Made by a program: the position numbers and the translations under genes
Assembly: GCF_013410405.1 (NCBI RefSeq)
Contig: NZ_JACCFK010000001.1
Coordinates: 2,480,001 to 2,544,000, forward strand
Reading direction: 5' to 3'
Length of the DNA stretch: 64,000 bases
Origin: Amycolatopsis endophytica
GTDB taxonomy: Bacteria > Actinomycetota > Actinomycetes > Mycobacteriales > Pseudonocardiaceae
The notes under the pieces: generated by a model
The model's database searches: none
What the model saw: only the letters and a program-made list of their open reading frames with translations
Told to the model about the DNA's origin: nothing
Shown: one piece after another, positions 1 to 7,438 of the stretch
Layout: each line of letters starts with the position of its first letter
How positions within the stretch are numbered: position 1 is the first letter of the stretch

Positions 1-1124
1 TAGATCGTCGGCATACACTTGTTGCAGTGCACGCACAACGAGCGTGCACCGTCGCGCAACCGTCGTGGCAGGTCGGGTTCCCGCAACAGCGCCCGCGCCA
101 TCGCGACGAACGCGAAACCCTCCGCCATCGCCTGATCCATCGTCTCCCGCCGCGTGATGCCACCCAGCAGGATCAGCGGCAGGTCCACCGCCGCCCGGAA
201 CTGCCGGGCCCGGTCGAGCAGGTATGCCTCCTGGAACGGGTAGCTCTTCAGAAACGCCGCGCCCGCCGCGCGAATCCCGAGGCGCACCGGCTGCGGGAAC
301 GCGGCGGCGAACTCCCGCAGCGGCGCGTCGCCGGTGAACAGGTACATCGGGTTCAACAATGAACTCCCGGCGGTCAGCTCCAGCGCGTCGACGGTCCCGT
401 CGGCCTCCAGCCACCGTGTGACCTGCACGCTTTCGTCGAGCCAGAACCCGCCCGGAACACCGTCGTCCATGTTGAGCTTCGCCGTCACGGCGATCCGGTC
501 GCCCACCGCGTCCCGGACCGCCCGCGCGATGTCCAGAGCCAGCCGGGCGCGGTTCTCCAGCGACCCGCCGTAGGAATCCTTGCGCCGGTTCAGCTTCGGG
601 CTCAGGAACGAACTGACCAGGTAATTGTGTCCGAAGTGGATCTCCACTGCGTCGAACCCGGACTCGATCGCCAGTCGCGCGGCCGTGGCGTGTGCCCGCA
701 CGAGGCGGTCCAGATCGTCCACAGTGGCCGCTCGCGTCATCCGCATCCCGAGCGGGTTGGGAAACCGTCCCGGCGCCAGCGCGGGCATCCGGTTGGACGC
801 CGCGTTCGCGACCGGCCCCGCGTGCCCGATCTGCGCGCTCACCGCGGCACCTTCGGCGTGCACGGCGTCGGTCAGGCGGCGCAGCCCGGGCACCGCCTCG
901 TCCCGCATCCAGATCTGGTGCCGGTCGGTGCGGCCCTCCGGGGACACCGCGCAGTACGCCACCGTCGTCATCCCCACGCCACCACGGGCGGGCCGCCGGT
1001 GGAACTCGATGAGCCGGTCGGTGACCAGCGCGTGCGGGGTGGCGCCCTCGAACGTCGCGGCCTTGATGATCCGGTTGCGCAGCTGGACCGGGCCCAGTCG
1101 CGCGGGCGCGAAGACGTCGGTCAT
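1..1124 (-). CDS. Old Yellow Enzyme-family NADH:flavin oxidoreductase (partial, 3' end beyond window)
   Basis: The gene starts at the ATG at 1124 and runs off the left edge after about 374 codons. The start MTDVFAPARLGPVQLRN is the usual beginning of FMN-dependent Old Yellow Enzyme TIM barrels. The FMN and active-site block FGHNYLVSSFLSPKLNRR is followed by DSYGGSLENRARL. A CVHCNKC cluster just before the cut resembles the cysteines that hold a 4Fe-4S centre in 2,4-dienoyl-CoA-reductase-like members, but it is not visible whether an NAD(P)-binding domain follows. The ATG overlaps the TGA of the upstream TetR gene (ATGA, 1121-1124), so the two are probably translated together and the regulator probably controls this enzyme. 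The substrate cannot be told from sequence. Confidence 0.88.
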   Translation of the reverse strand, partial: MTDVFAPARLGPVQLRNRIIKAATFEGATPHALVTDRLIEFHRRPARGGVGMTTVAYCAVSPEGRTDRHQIWMRDEAVPGLRRLTDAVHAEGAAVSAQIGHAGPVANAASNRMPALAPGRFPNPLGMRMTRAATVDDLDRLVRAHATAARLAIESGFDAVEIHFGHNYLVSSFLSPKLNRRKDSYGGSLENRARLALDIARAVRDAVGDRIAVTAKLNMDDGVPGGFWLDESVQVTRWLEADGTVDALELTAGSSLLNPMYLFTGDAPLREFAAAFPQPVRLGIRAAGAAFLKSYPFQEAYLLDRARQFRAAVDLPLILLGGITRRETMDQAMAEGFAFVAMARALLREPDLPRRLRDGARSLCVHCNKCMPTI

Positions 1125-1717
1125 GAGCCCGCCAATCCCGCGGCGACGAACGCGCGCACCGTCTCGACAGGCACCTCGCCCGGCGTGCCCTCGGCGAAGA
1201 ACTGCAGCACCAGCCCGAACGCGAGCAGCCAGCGGTGCGCGGCGCCGGACTTCGACAGTTCCGGCCGCGCGTCCCGCAGCAGCTCGATCCACGGCCCCAG
1301 CCCGAACCACCGCGAAGTCCACGCCGGTTCCCGACGTGCCAGTACGAACCGCGCCAGCAGCCGTAACCGCAACTGCCCGACCGGGTCCGCCGCCAGCTCC
1401 GCGAGCGGGGTCACCACCACGTCGACCAGCTCGGGCACGGTCGGCACCCAGCCACCGCGCCGCCGCTGCGTGACCTCGTCCAGCCGCCGCTGCCATACCG
1501 GCGCGAGCCGGGCCTCCAGCAGCGCCGCGATCAACGCGTCCTTCGAACCGAAGTGGTAATGCACGGCCGCCGGGTTCATGCCTGCCGCGCTGTTGATCGC
1601 GCGCACGGAGACCGCGTCGTAGCCGTTTTCCAGGAGCAGCCGCTCGGCGACGGTCAGCAGTCGCTCGCGGGTGGTGGCATCGGTGCTCGGCACCCCTCCA
1701 GCAGACCACATTCCCAT
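1121..1717 (-). CDS. TetR-family transcriptional regulator
   Basis: A 198-residue one-domain repressor type. The N-terminal helix-turn-helix (about residues 15-60) reads TTRERLLTVAERLLLENGYD, then VRAINSAAGMNPAAVHYHFG, a standard TetR recognition helix. The C-terminal ligand domain contains LRLLARFVLARREPAW and is not assignable to a ligand. The start is uncertain: ATG at 1717 is preferred, ATG at 1711 is possible, and a GTG at 1732 lies inside the probable operator and is unlikely. No good ribosome site is seen, so the mRNA may be leaderless. The gene overlaps the downstream flavin oxidoreductase by four bases and is divergent from a methyltransferase gene, so it probably regulates both directions. 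Confidence 0.9.
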   Translation of the reverse strand: MGMWSAGGVPSTDATTRERLLTVAERLLLENGYDAVSVRAINSAAGMNPAAVHYHFGSKDALIAALLEARLAPVWQRRLDEVTQRRRGGWVPTVPELVDVVVTPLAELAADPVGQLRLRLLARFVLARREPAWTSRWFGLGPWIELLRDARPELSKSGAAHRWLLAFGLVLQFFAEGTPGEVPVETVRAFVAAGLAGS

Positions 1718-1724
1718 CACCGAA

Positions 1725-1739
1725 TCAATCACTGATTGA
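1725..1739. promoter_or_regulatory. Probable TetR operator palindrome
   Basis: The perfect inverted repeat TCAATCA-C-TGATTGA (7-bp arms, one central base) lies in the divergent gap between the TetR gene and the methyltransferase gene. The position and symmetry fit a TetR dimer site that would repress both promoters. No experiment is implied. Confidence 0.6.
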
Positions 1740-1755
1740 AAGGCATGATGGGCGC

Positions 1756-2571
1756 ATGGCAGACGCGTTGAGCCGGTGGGCCGGGCAGCTGGCGGCCTGG
1801 GCGATCCCGGACCACATCCTCGAAGCCGCTCCCGAATCGCCCTGGGTGCTCCCGCAGCGCGTGTTCACCCGCCGTGTCGACCGGCAGCTCACCGCACCCG
1901 CGACACCGACGCACGAGTCCGTGCTGAGCGGGTTGCCGGGCTCGGTGCTGGACGTCGGCGCGGGCGCCGGCGCCGCGAGCCTGCCGTGTGCGCAGGTGAT
2001 CAGCCGGGTGACGGCGGTCGACACGAGCACCGGGCTGCTGGATGAGTTCTCCCGGCGTGCCCGGTCGCTGGGCCTGCCACACCGCGTCGTCGAGGGCCGA
2101 TGGCCGGACGTCGACGTCGAACCGGCCGACGTTGTGGTCTGCGCCCACGTCCTCTACAACGCTCCCGATCTGGAGCGGTTCGTGACCGCGCTGACCGCGC
2201 ACGCCCGGCGGCGGGTCGTCGTCGAGGTCGCCGAGGCGCACCCGCTGACCACGCTCAACCCGTTGTGGCGCCACTTCCACGGCATCGAGCGCCCGACCGG
2301 GCCGACGGCCGACGACGCCGCCGCCGCGTTGCGTGAGCTGGGCCTCGACCCCGAGGTGGTGCGCTGGCGCAAGGAAGCGAAGCCCGAGTACGCGCATTTC
2401 GACGAGCTGGTCGATGTCACCCGGCGCAGGCTGTGCCTTCCTCCGGAACGGGCCGACGACGTCGCCGACGCGCTCCGCGGACTGGGCGTGGACGAGGGGA
2501 CACCACCCGATCTGGGGTCATCGGGTCGCGAAGTGGTCACGCTGAGCTGGAGCGTTAGCCGAAGCGAGTGA
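1756..2571 (+). CDS. Class I SAM-dependent methyltransferase
   Basis: A 271-residue protein with a Rossmann methyltransferase core. Motif I is VLDVGAGAGAASL at residues 64-76, the acidic ribose-binding end of strand beta2 follows in VTAVDTSTG, and a motif-IV-like stretch ADVVVCAHVLYN comes next. The region before motif I (WVLPQRVFTRRVDRQL) and the HPLTTLNPLW segment recall Rsm22/small-ribosomal-subunit methyltransferase-like proteins, but the usual cysteine cluster of that family is absent, so the substrate is open. The ATG at 1756 follows the divergent operator by 16 bases. The gene faces away from the TetR-oxidoreductase pair and may share its operator. Confidence 0.82.
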   Translation: MADALSRWAGQLAAWAIPDHILEAAPESPWVLPQRVFTRRVDRQLTAPATPTHESVLSGLPGSVLDVGAGAGAASLPCAQVISRVTAVDTSTGLLDEFSRRARSLGLPHRVVEGRWPDVDVEPADVVVCAHVLYNAPDLERFVTALTAHARRRVVVEVAEAHPLTTLNPLWRHFHGIERPTGPTADDAAAALRELGLDPEVVRWRKEAKPEYAHFDELVDVTRRRLCLPPERADDVADALRGLGVDEGTPPDLGSSGREVVTLSWSVSRSE

Positions 2572-2614
2572 CATGGGCGCGCGAAATCGGACTCCGCCGC
2601 GCACAATCACTCAT

Positions 2615-2962
2615 ATGACTCACGCGCAGGGGGACGAGCCGGTCACCGGCACCCCACCCCAGCAGCCCGTGACCGAGCCGACCGCCCCGACCCGGCCGGT
2701 CAAGATCAACCGCACCCGGGTCAGTGGCACCTGGATCGCGGTCATCGTCGCGCTGATCGTCCTGATCTTCCTGCTCATCTTCATCCTGCAGAACCTGGAG
2801 TCGACGACGATCCACTTCCTCGGGATGGAAGGCAGCATGCCGCTCGCCGTGACCATGCTGTTCTCCGCCATCGGCGGCGCGCTCCTGGTGGCGCTGGTCG
2901 GCGGCGCGCGCATCGTCCAGCTGCGCAAGGCGACCCGGAAGGCGAACAAGGCGTTGCGCTGA
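2615..2962 (+). CDS. LapA-domain (DUF1049) small membrane protein
   Basis: A 115-residue protein with a hydrophilic, proline-rich N-terminus (about 35 residues), a first membrane helix (about 38-58, WIAVIVALIVLIFLLIFILQ), a short loop with NLESTTIHFLG, and a second membrane helix (about 75-97). The QN-x-E...V/I-x-F-L pattern between two helices is the signature of LapA/YciS-like proteins; in Gram-negatives this family is tied to lipopolysaccharide assembly, but its role in actinobacteria is unknown. The ATG at 2615 is chosen because the upstream extension in frame has no conserved content. The basic tail RKATRKANKALR suggests a cytoplasmic C-terminus. Confidence 0.8.
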   Translation: MTHAQGDEPVTGTPPQQPVTEPTAPTRPVKINRTRVSGTWIAVIVALIVLIFLLIFILQNLESTTIHFLGMEGSMPLAVTMLFSAIGGALLVALVGGARIVQLRKATRKANKALR

Positions 2963-2991
2963 CCCGGCCGTACCATTCCCCCGGGAACGGG

Positions 2992-3771
2992 GTGATGTGG
3001 TTGACCAGCGAGAACCTGCCGGATTCGCCGGACGGCGGCGACGAGAACCTGCTGCGCCGCGCCGGGCGGCTCGCCGGGTGGGCGGCGCGCACCGGCTTCA
3101 CGATCGGGCGCAGGCTCCCGCTGCCCGGCATCGAACTGGCTGGTGAGGGCCTCCGGCAGGTCGAACGGCAGGTTCTGACCGGGCTGCGCCGGCGCCTCGA
3201 CGAGGTCGACGACCCCTACGTCGTCGCGCTCAGCGCCGCGGGCGCCGAGCACACCCCCAACGGTGACGGTGGGCTGGTCCCGGCGCGTGAGCCGTTGCGC
3301 GCGGCGATGAAGGAACTGCTCGACCGGTCCGTCGGGTTCGGCCGCGACCAGGCCCGCGAGTACCTCTACGCGACCGTGCTGCGGCAGCTCACCCCGGACG
3401 AGGCCCGCATCGTGGCCATCCTCGCCACCGGCACCGCCTATCCTGTGATCGACGTCATGGAGCGGGCTTTCCGGGGTAGCCGGACCGTCCTGCGTAATGC
3501 GTCGACGGTCGGCAAGGCGGCCGGCGTGACCCTGGCCGACGAGGTGCCCGGCTACCTGACCCGCCTGGCCGGGTTGGGGCTGGTCGAGCTGGACGGGGAG
3601 ACCCCCGAGCTGGAATCGCAGTACGAGATCCTGGCGACCGAGGACCTGGTCTCCACGGCCGTGAAATCGGCTCGCCGCGCACGGCTGGTCCGGCGGACGG
3701 TCCGGCTGTCGCGATTCGGCGTGCGCTTCTGGGCCGCTTGCGATCCCGGCGAGTGGACTCGCATCCTGTGA
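2992..3771 (+). CDS. Abi-alpha (DUF4393)-like protein
   Basis: A 259-residue soluble protein. The second half shows the pattern I associate with the Abi-alpha/DUF4393 family: LRQLTPDEARIVAIL (about residues 124-138), a later LTRLAGLGLVELD, a YEILAT strand, and a C-terminal RLSRFGVRFWAACDP. Members occur both in abortive-infection loci and as stand-alone actinobacterial genes; no toxin partner or phage gene is adjacent here, so a defence role is only a possibility. The start is GTG 2992 or ATG 2995, with a weak ACGGGG ribosome site. The gene lies 29 bases after the LapA-like gene, probably in one transcript, and ends before the ect promoter region. Confidence 0.6.
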   Translation: MMWLTSENLPDSPDGGDENLLRRAGRLAGWAARTGFTIGRRLPLPGIELAGEGLRQVERQVLTGLRRRLDEVDDPYVVALSAAGAEHTPNGDGGLVPAREPLRAAMKELLDRSVGFGRDQAREYLYATVLRQLTPDEARIVAILATGTAYPVIDVMERAFRGSRTVLRNASTVGKAAGVTLADEVPGYLTRLAGLGLVELDGETPELESQYEILATEDLVSTAVKSARRARLVRRTVRLSRFGVRFWAACDPGEWTRIL

Positions 3772-3816
3772 GGGCTGCCACTACCGTGTAACGCACAGCG
3801 CCCGAAGCGCGCTGTT

Positions 3817-3895
3817 ACGTGATAGGACCCGTCATGGCGGGCCCATACCACACGTGGGCTCGTGAACGCCAGGGATCTGTTGCCATTATCACGTG
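3817..3895 (+). promoter_or_regulatory. ectA upstream region with three ACGTG motifs
   Basis: Three ACGTG cores lie at 3817-3821, 3852-3856 and 3891-3895. The outer two form an inverted pair, ACGTGATA (3817-3824) and TATCACGT (3887-3894). The second and third are part of full CACGTG palindromes. They lie 85-165 bases upstream of ectA, where osmotic control would be expected, but I cannot name the binding protein or assign a reliable -10/-35. Confidence 0.4.
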
Positions 3896-3979
3896 TGTTT
3901 CCGGGTTGTTGCAGGTAGTTAGCCTGTACGCGAAGCGCTGCGCTGAACGACCTAATCATCTCTGTTAGGTTGTTTTGAC

Positions 3980-4480
3980 ATGTCCGGAAAGCACTTGATC
4001 GAAAATCCGACCAAGGCCGACGGGGCGTCGCTTTGGCGAATCGCTCGCGATTCGCAGAAGCTCGATCTCAACTCGCCTTATGCCTATCTGTTGTGGTGCC
4101 GCGATTTCGCCGACACCTCGGTGGTGGCGCGGGTGGACGGCAATGCGGTCGGTTTCGTGATCGCCTACCGCCGTCCGTCGGCGCCGGACACCGCGCTCGT
4201 CTGGCAGGTCGCCGTCGACGCGTCGCAACGAGGGCAAGGGCTGGCCGGTGCCCTGCTCGACAACCTGTTCACGCGGCTGGTGGCCGGTGGCGTGCGCCAC
4301 CTGGAGACCACCATCACGCCCGACAACAAAGCGTCGATCCGCCTGTTCACCTCCTTTGCGGAGCGGTGGCGGGCACAGCTGGAGAGCACCGAGCTGTTCG
4401 GCTCCGCGGACTTCCCGGACGACGGCACGCAGCACGAGCGGGAAGATCTTTACCGAATCGGCCCGCTGCATCCGAGATAA
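3980..4480 (+). CDS. ectA: L-2,4-diaminobutyrate N-gamma-acetyltransferase EctA
   Basis: A 166-residue GNAT acetyltransferase that makes N-gamma-acetyl-diaminobutyrate, the second step of ectoine synthesis. The acetyl-CoA loop is visible as QRGQGLAGALLDNL (about residues 77-90), and the family motif for the substrate side appears in LDLNSPYAYLLWCRDF near residues 30-45. The length matches the family. The ATG at 3980 begins MSGKHLIENPT. It is the first gene of ectABCD; 69 bases separate it from ectB, so the operon is continuous. No ectR or dedicated aspartokinase gene is seen next to it, unlike some proteobacterial clusters. Confidence 0.95.
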   Translation: MSGKHLIENPTKADGASLWRIARDSQKLDLNSPYAYLLWCRDFADTSVVARVDGNAVGFVIAYRRPSAPDTALVWQVAVDASQRGQGLAGALLDNLFTRLVAGGVRHLETTITPDNKASIRLFTSFAERWRAQLESTELFGSADFPDDGTQHEREDLYRIGPLHPR

Positions 4481-4549
4481 CGCCGGAATTGGGCGAGGAC
4501 GCCCGTGCGAATAGCTGTCGGCAAGCACAAGTGAGGGGAAAAACCCAAA

Positions 4550-5803
4550 GTGAGCATCTTCGAAAAGCTCGAATCCGAAGTGCGCAGCTACAGCCGGGGA
4601 TGGCCGGTCGTGTTCGACCGCGCGCAGGGCAGCCACCTCTACGGCGAGGACGGACGCCCGTACCTCGACTTCTTCGCCGGCGCCGGAGCGCTGAACTACG
4701 GGCACAACAACCCCGTTCTGAAGAAGGCGCTGATCGACTACATCGAGCGCGACGGCGTCACGCACGCGCTCGACATGTTCACCGTCGCCAAGCGTGACCT
4801 GCTGGAGACCCTCGACGCGAAGATCCTCCAGCCGCGTGAGCTGGAGTACAAGGTCATCTTCCCCGGTCCCGGCGGCGCCAACGCCGTCGAAGCGGCCCTG
4901 AAACTGGCCCGCAAGGTCACCGGCCGCGAGTCGGTCATCAACTTCACCAACGCCTTCCACGGCATGACCATCGGCGCGCTGTCGGTCACCGGTAACTCGA
5001 TGAAGCGCCACGGCGCCGGTATCCCGCTGGTCCACGCCACGCCGATGCCCTACGACCAGTACTTCGACGGCGTGTACCCGGACTTCCTGTACTTCGAGCG
5101 GCTGCTCGAGGACTCCGGAAGTGGCCTCAACGAGCCCGCCGCGGTCATCGTCGAGACCGTGCAGGGCGAGGGCGGCATCAACGCGGCCGGTCTCGAATGG
5201 CTGCGCGGCCTGTCCGACCTGTGCAAGCGGCACAACATCCTGCTGATCGTCGACGACGTCCAGATGGGCTGCGGCCGCACCGGCCCGTTCTTCAGCTTCG
5301 AGGAAGCCGGTATCAAGCCGGACATGGTGTGCCTGTCCAAGTCGCTGTCCGGCTACGGCATCCCGATGGCGCTCACGCTCATCCGCCCCGACCTGGACGT
5401 GTGGGAGCCGGGCGAGCACAACGGCACCTTCCGCGGCATCAGCCCCGCGTTCGTCACCGCCGCCGAGGCGATGCGCACGTTCTGGAGCGATGACGAGCTG
5501 GAGAAGTCGGTCCGTGCGAAGGGCGAGCGCATCGGCGCCGCGCTGCAGGGCCTGGCCGACGCCTACCCGGACGCGCAGCTGACCGCCAAGGGCCGCGGCC
5601 TGGCCCGTGGTTTGGAGTTCCAGAGCGGGGAACTCGCCGGCAAGGTCTGCGCGGCCGCGTTCGAACGCGGTCTGCTCATGGAGACCTCCGGGCCGGACAG
5701 CGAGGTGATGAAGCTGCTGCCGCCGCTGACGCTCAGCGACGCCGAGGTCGGCGAGGGGCTGGAGATCATCGACGCCTCCGTGAAGGCCGTGCTCGGAAAG
5801 TAG
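4550..5803 (+). CDS. ectB: L-2,4-diaminobutyrate transaminase EctB
   Basis: A 417-residue class III PLP-dependent aminotransferase that converts aspartate semialdehyde to diaminobutyrate with glutamate as donor, the first committed ectoine step. Visible landmarks are [16 protein letters not shown] (cofactor phosphate side), the [11 protein letters not shown] motif with its aspartate contacting the pyridine ring, and the Schiff-base lysine in [10 protein letters not shown] near residue 264. The gene starts with GTG at 4550, preceded by GAGGGG at a normal distance. It is the second gene of ectABCD, 22 bases before ectC. Confidence 0.96.
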   Translation: MSIFEKLESEVRSYSRGWPVVFDRAQGSHLYGEDGRPYLDFFAGAGALNYGHNNPVLKKALIDYIERDGVTHALDMFTVAKRDLLETLDAKILQPRELEYKVIFPGPGGANAVEAALKLARKVTGRESVINFTNAFHGMTIGALSVTGNSMKRHGAGIPLVHATPMPYDQYFDGVYPDFLYFERLLEDSGSGLNEPAAVIVETVQGEGGINAAGLEWLRGLSDLCKRHNILLIVDDVQMGCGRTGPFFSFEEAGIKPDMVCLSKSLSGYGIPMALTLIRPDLDVWEPGEHNGTFRGISPAFVTAAEAMRTFWSDDELEKSVRAKGERIGAALQGLADAYPDAQLTAKGRGLARGLEFQSGELAGKVCAAAFERGLLMETSGPDSEVMKLLPPLTLSDAEVGEGLEIIDASVKAVLGK

Positions 5804-5825
5804 AAGAACGAGAAGGGGAGAAGTT

Positions 5826-6233
5826 TTGATCGTCCGCACCCTCGACGAGATCACCGACACCGAATCCGACATCAAGACGCCGAACTGGCGCTCGAAGCGG
5901 ATCATCCTGGCCAAGGAAGGTGTCGGGTTCTCGGTCCACGAGACCACGCTGTACGCGGGGACCGTCAACGACTTCTGGTACGCCAACCACATCGAGGCGG
6001 TCTTCGTCTTCGAGGGCGAAGGCGAGATCGAGAACAAGGCGACCGGTGAGGTCCACCAGCTCAAGCCCGGTTCGCTGTACCTGCTGAACGACCACGACAA
6101 GCACCAGGTCCGCCCGAAGACAGACATGCGGACGGTATGTGTGTTCAACCCGCCCGTCACCGGCCGGGAGGTGCACGACGAAAACGGCGTGTACCCCCTC
6201 GTGGTCGAGGACGACGCGGAGAAGACTGCCTGA
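5826..6233 (+). CDS. ectC: L-ectoine synthase EctC
   Basis: A 135-residue cupin that cyclises N-gamma-acetyl-diaminobutyrate to ectoine. The start MIVRTLDEI and the cupin strands [20 protein letters not shown] and [18 protein letters not shown] are family hallmarks; the glutamate of HIEAV and the histidine of DKHQVR fall at the known iron-ligand positions. The start codon is TTG at 5826, supported by AAGGGGAG seven bases upstream. The weak start codon may tune the amount of this abundant-substrate enzyme relative to EctB. The gene ends about 58 bases before ectD. Confidence 0.96.
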   Translation: MIVRTLDEITDTESDIKTPNWRSKRIILAKEGVGFSVHETTLYAGTVNDFWYANHIEAVFVFEGEGEIENKATGEVHQLKPGSLYLLNDHDKHQVRPKTDMRTVCVFNPPVTGREVHDENGVYPLVVEDDAEKTA

Positions 6234-6291
6234 CCCACCACGAACGAGGCCCCTACCGAAAGGCAAAACGCATACAAGGAGGCGAACCGTT

Positions 6292-7194
6292 TTGACGATC
6301 ATGGAAACCGGTGTCGAGGACAGTTACCCGACCAGGGTCACTGCGAACACCGAACCCTTCGACCGTCCGGATCCCACCGTCTGGGGCGGTGAGAACGACG
6401 GTCCCGGCGACGCGGCCACACTGGCGTCGCACGACGCGAAGGGTTACCACATCGTCGAGGGCCTGCTGTCGCCCGCGGAAGTGCAGGGCTACTGGCAGGA
6501 GCTCGTCCGGCTGTCCAGCGACGAAGAGCTGAAGGCCGACGAGCGGGTCATCACCGAGAAGGCGACCGGGAGCGTCCGGTCGATCTTCGAGGTGCACAAG
6601 ATCAGCGAGCTGATCGCCGAACTCGTGCGCGACCCCCGCGTCCTCGACCGTGCCCGGCAGATCCTCGGTTCCGAGGTGTACGTCCACCAGAGCCGGGTGA
6701 ACTACATGCCGGGGTTCAAGGGCACCGGATTCTACTGGCACTCCGACTTCGAGACCTGGCACGCCGAGGACGGCATGCCCAAGCCTCGGGCGGTGAGCTG
6801 CTCGATCGCGCTGACCGACAACTACCCCTTCAACGGCGGCCTGATGGTCATGCCGGGTTCGCAGCGGACTTTCGTGCCCTGCGTCGGTGAGACCCCGGAC
6901 GACTACTACAAGTCGTCGCTGAAGGAGCAGGAGATCGGGGTCCCCAGCGAGAACGACATCACCAAGCTCGCCGCGGAGTACGGGATCGACCAGTTCACCG
7001 GGCCGGCAGGCTCGGCACTGTGGTTCGACTCCAACATCATGCACGGGTCCGGCAACAACATCACGCCGTACCCGCGATCGAACATCTTCCTGGTGTTCAA
7101 CAGCGTGGACAACGCGCTCGTCGAGCCGTTCGCCGCGGCGAAGCCCCGTCCGACCTTCATCGGCAGCCGGGACTTCACGCCTGTGACGCGGTAG
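6292..7194 (+). CDS. ectD: Ectoine 5-hydroxylase EctD
   Basis: A 300-residue Fe(II)/2-oxoglutarate dioxygenase that hydroxylates ectoine to 5-hydroxyectoine. The diagnostic stretch YWHSDFETWHAEDGMP carries the first two iron ligands (His and Asp of HSD), and the distal histidine is in SNIMHGSGNN; NGGLMVMPGSQ is also typical. The start is decided by AAGGAGG at 6276-6282, nine bases before TTG 6292; the in-frame ATG at 6301 would be 18 bases away. The enzyme makes the cluster produce hydroxyectoine as well as ectoine. It is the last gene of the operon, followed by a 160-base gap with a large hairpin. Confidence 0.96.
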   Translation: MTIMETGVEDSYPTRVTANTEPFDRPDPTVWGGENDGPGDAATLASHDAKGYHIVEGLLSPAEVQGYWQELVRLSSDEELKADERVITEKATGSVRSIFEVHKISELIAELVRDPRVLDRARQILGSEVYVHQSRVNYMPGFKGTGFYWHSDFETWHAEDGMPKPRAVSCSIALTDNYPFNGGLMVMPGSQRTFVPCVGETPDDYYKSSLKEQEIGVPSENDITKLAAEYGIDQFTGPAGSALWFDSNIMHGSGNNITPYPRSNIFLVFNSVDNALVEPFAAAKPRPTFIGSRDFTPVTR

Positions 7195-7355
7195 ACACCG
7201 GGAGAAGTGCGGGTCGGGTGTAGCCGGTTCATCGCGCTTTGTTACAGTGCCGCCACCGCGAACGGCGGCAGCATGGGTCTTCCTTGCTCGGGGTGAATCC
7301 CGTGTGACGTCGGTAGCGAAGACGTGGCGCACCCGGCCCCGTCACTTTGTTTCAC

Positions 7356-7408
7356 CGAGTGCGGCCCCGCACCATCAGATCGGGACTGATGGTGCGGGGC
7401 CGTACTCG
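7356..7408 (+). terminator. Long hairpin between ectD and the AfsR-like gene
   Basis: Two 23-base arms (7356-7378 and 7386-7408) are complementary except at one position, with a 7-base ATCGGGA loop. There is no T-run, which is common for actinobacterial terminators. Because it ends 30 bases before the next start codon, it may terminate the ect transcript, attenuate the regulator, or both. Confidence 0.7.
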
Positions 7409-7438
7409 TTCCATGGCGCGGCGCTCGGGGAGGGGCGT

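Noticed and set aside
3965..6277. A 770-codon open frame antisense to ectA-ectC
   Set aside because: It is a high-GC shadow of three certain genes; no conserved domain in its own translation and no independent ribosome site.
7225..7345. Riboswitch-like sequence (CGGGGTGAATCC) resembling ydaO/c-di-AMP elements
   Set aside because: Other required blocks of the ydaO motif, such as the CCGAACCCGACAGCT segment, are missing.
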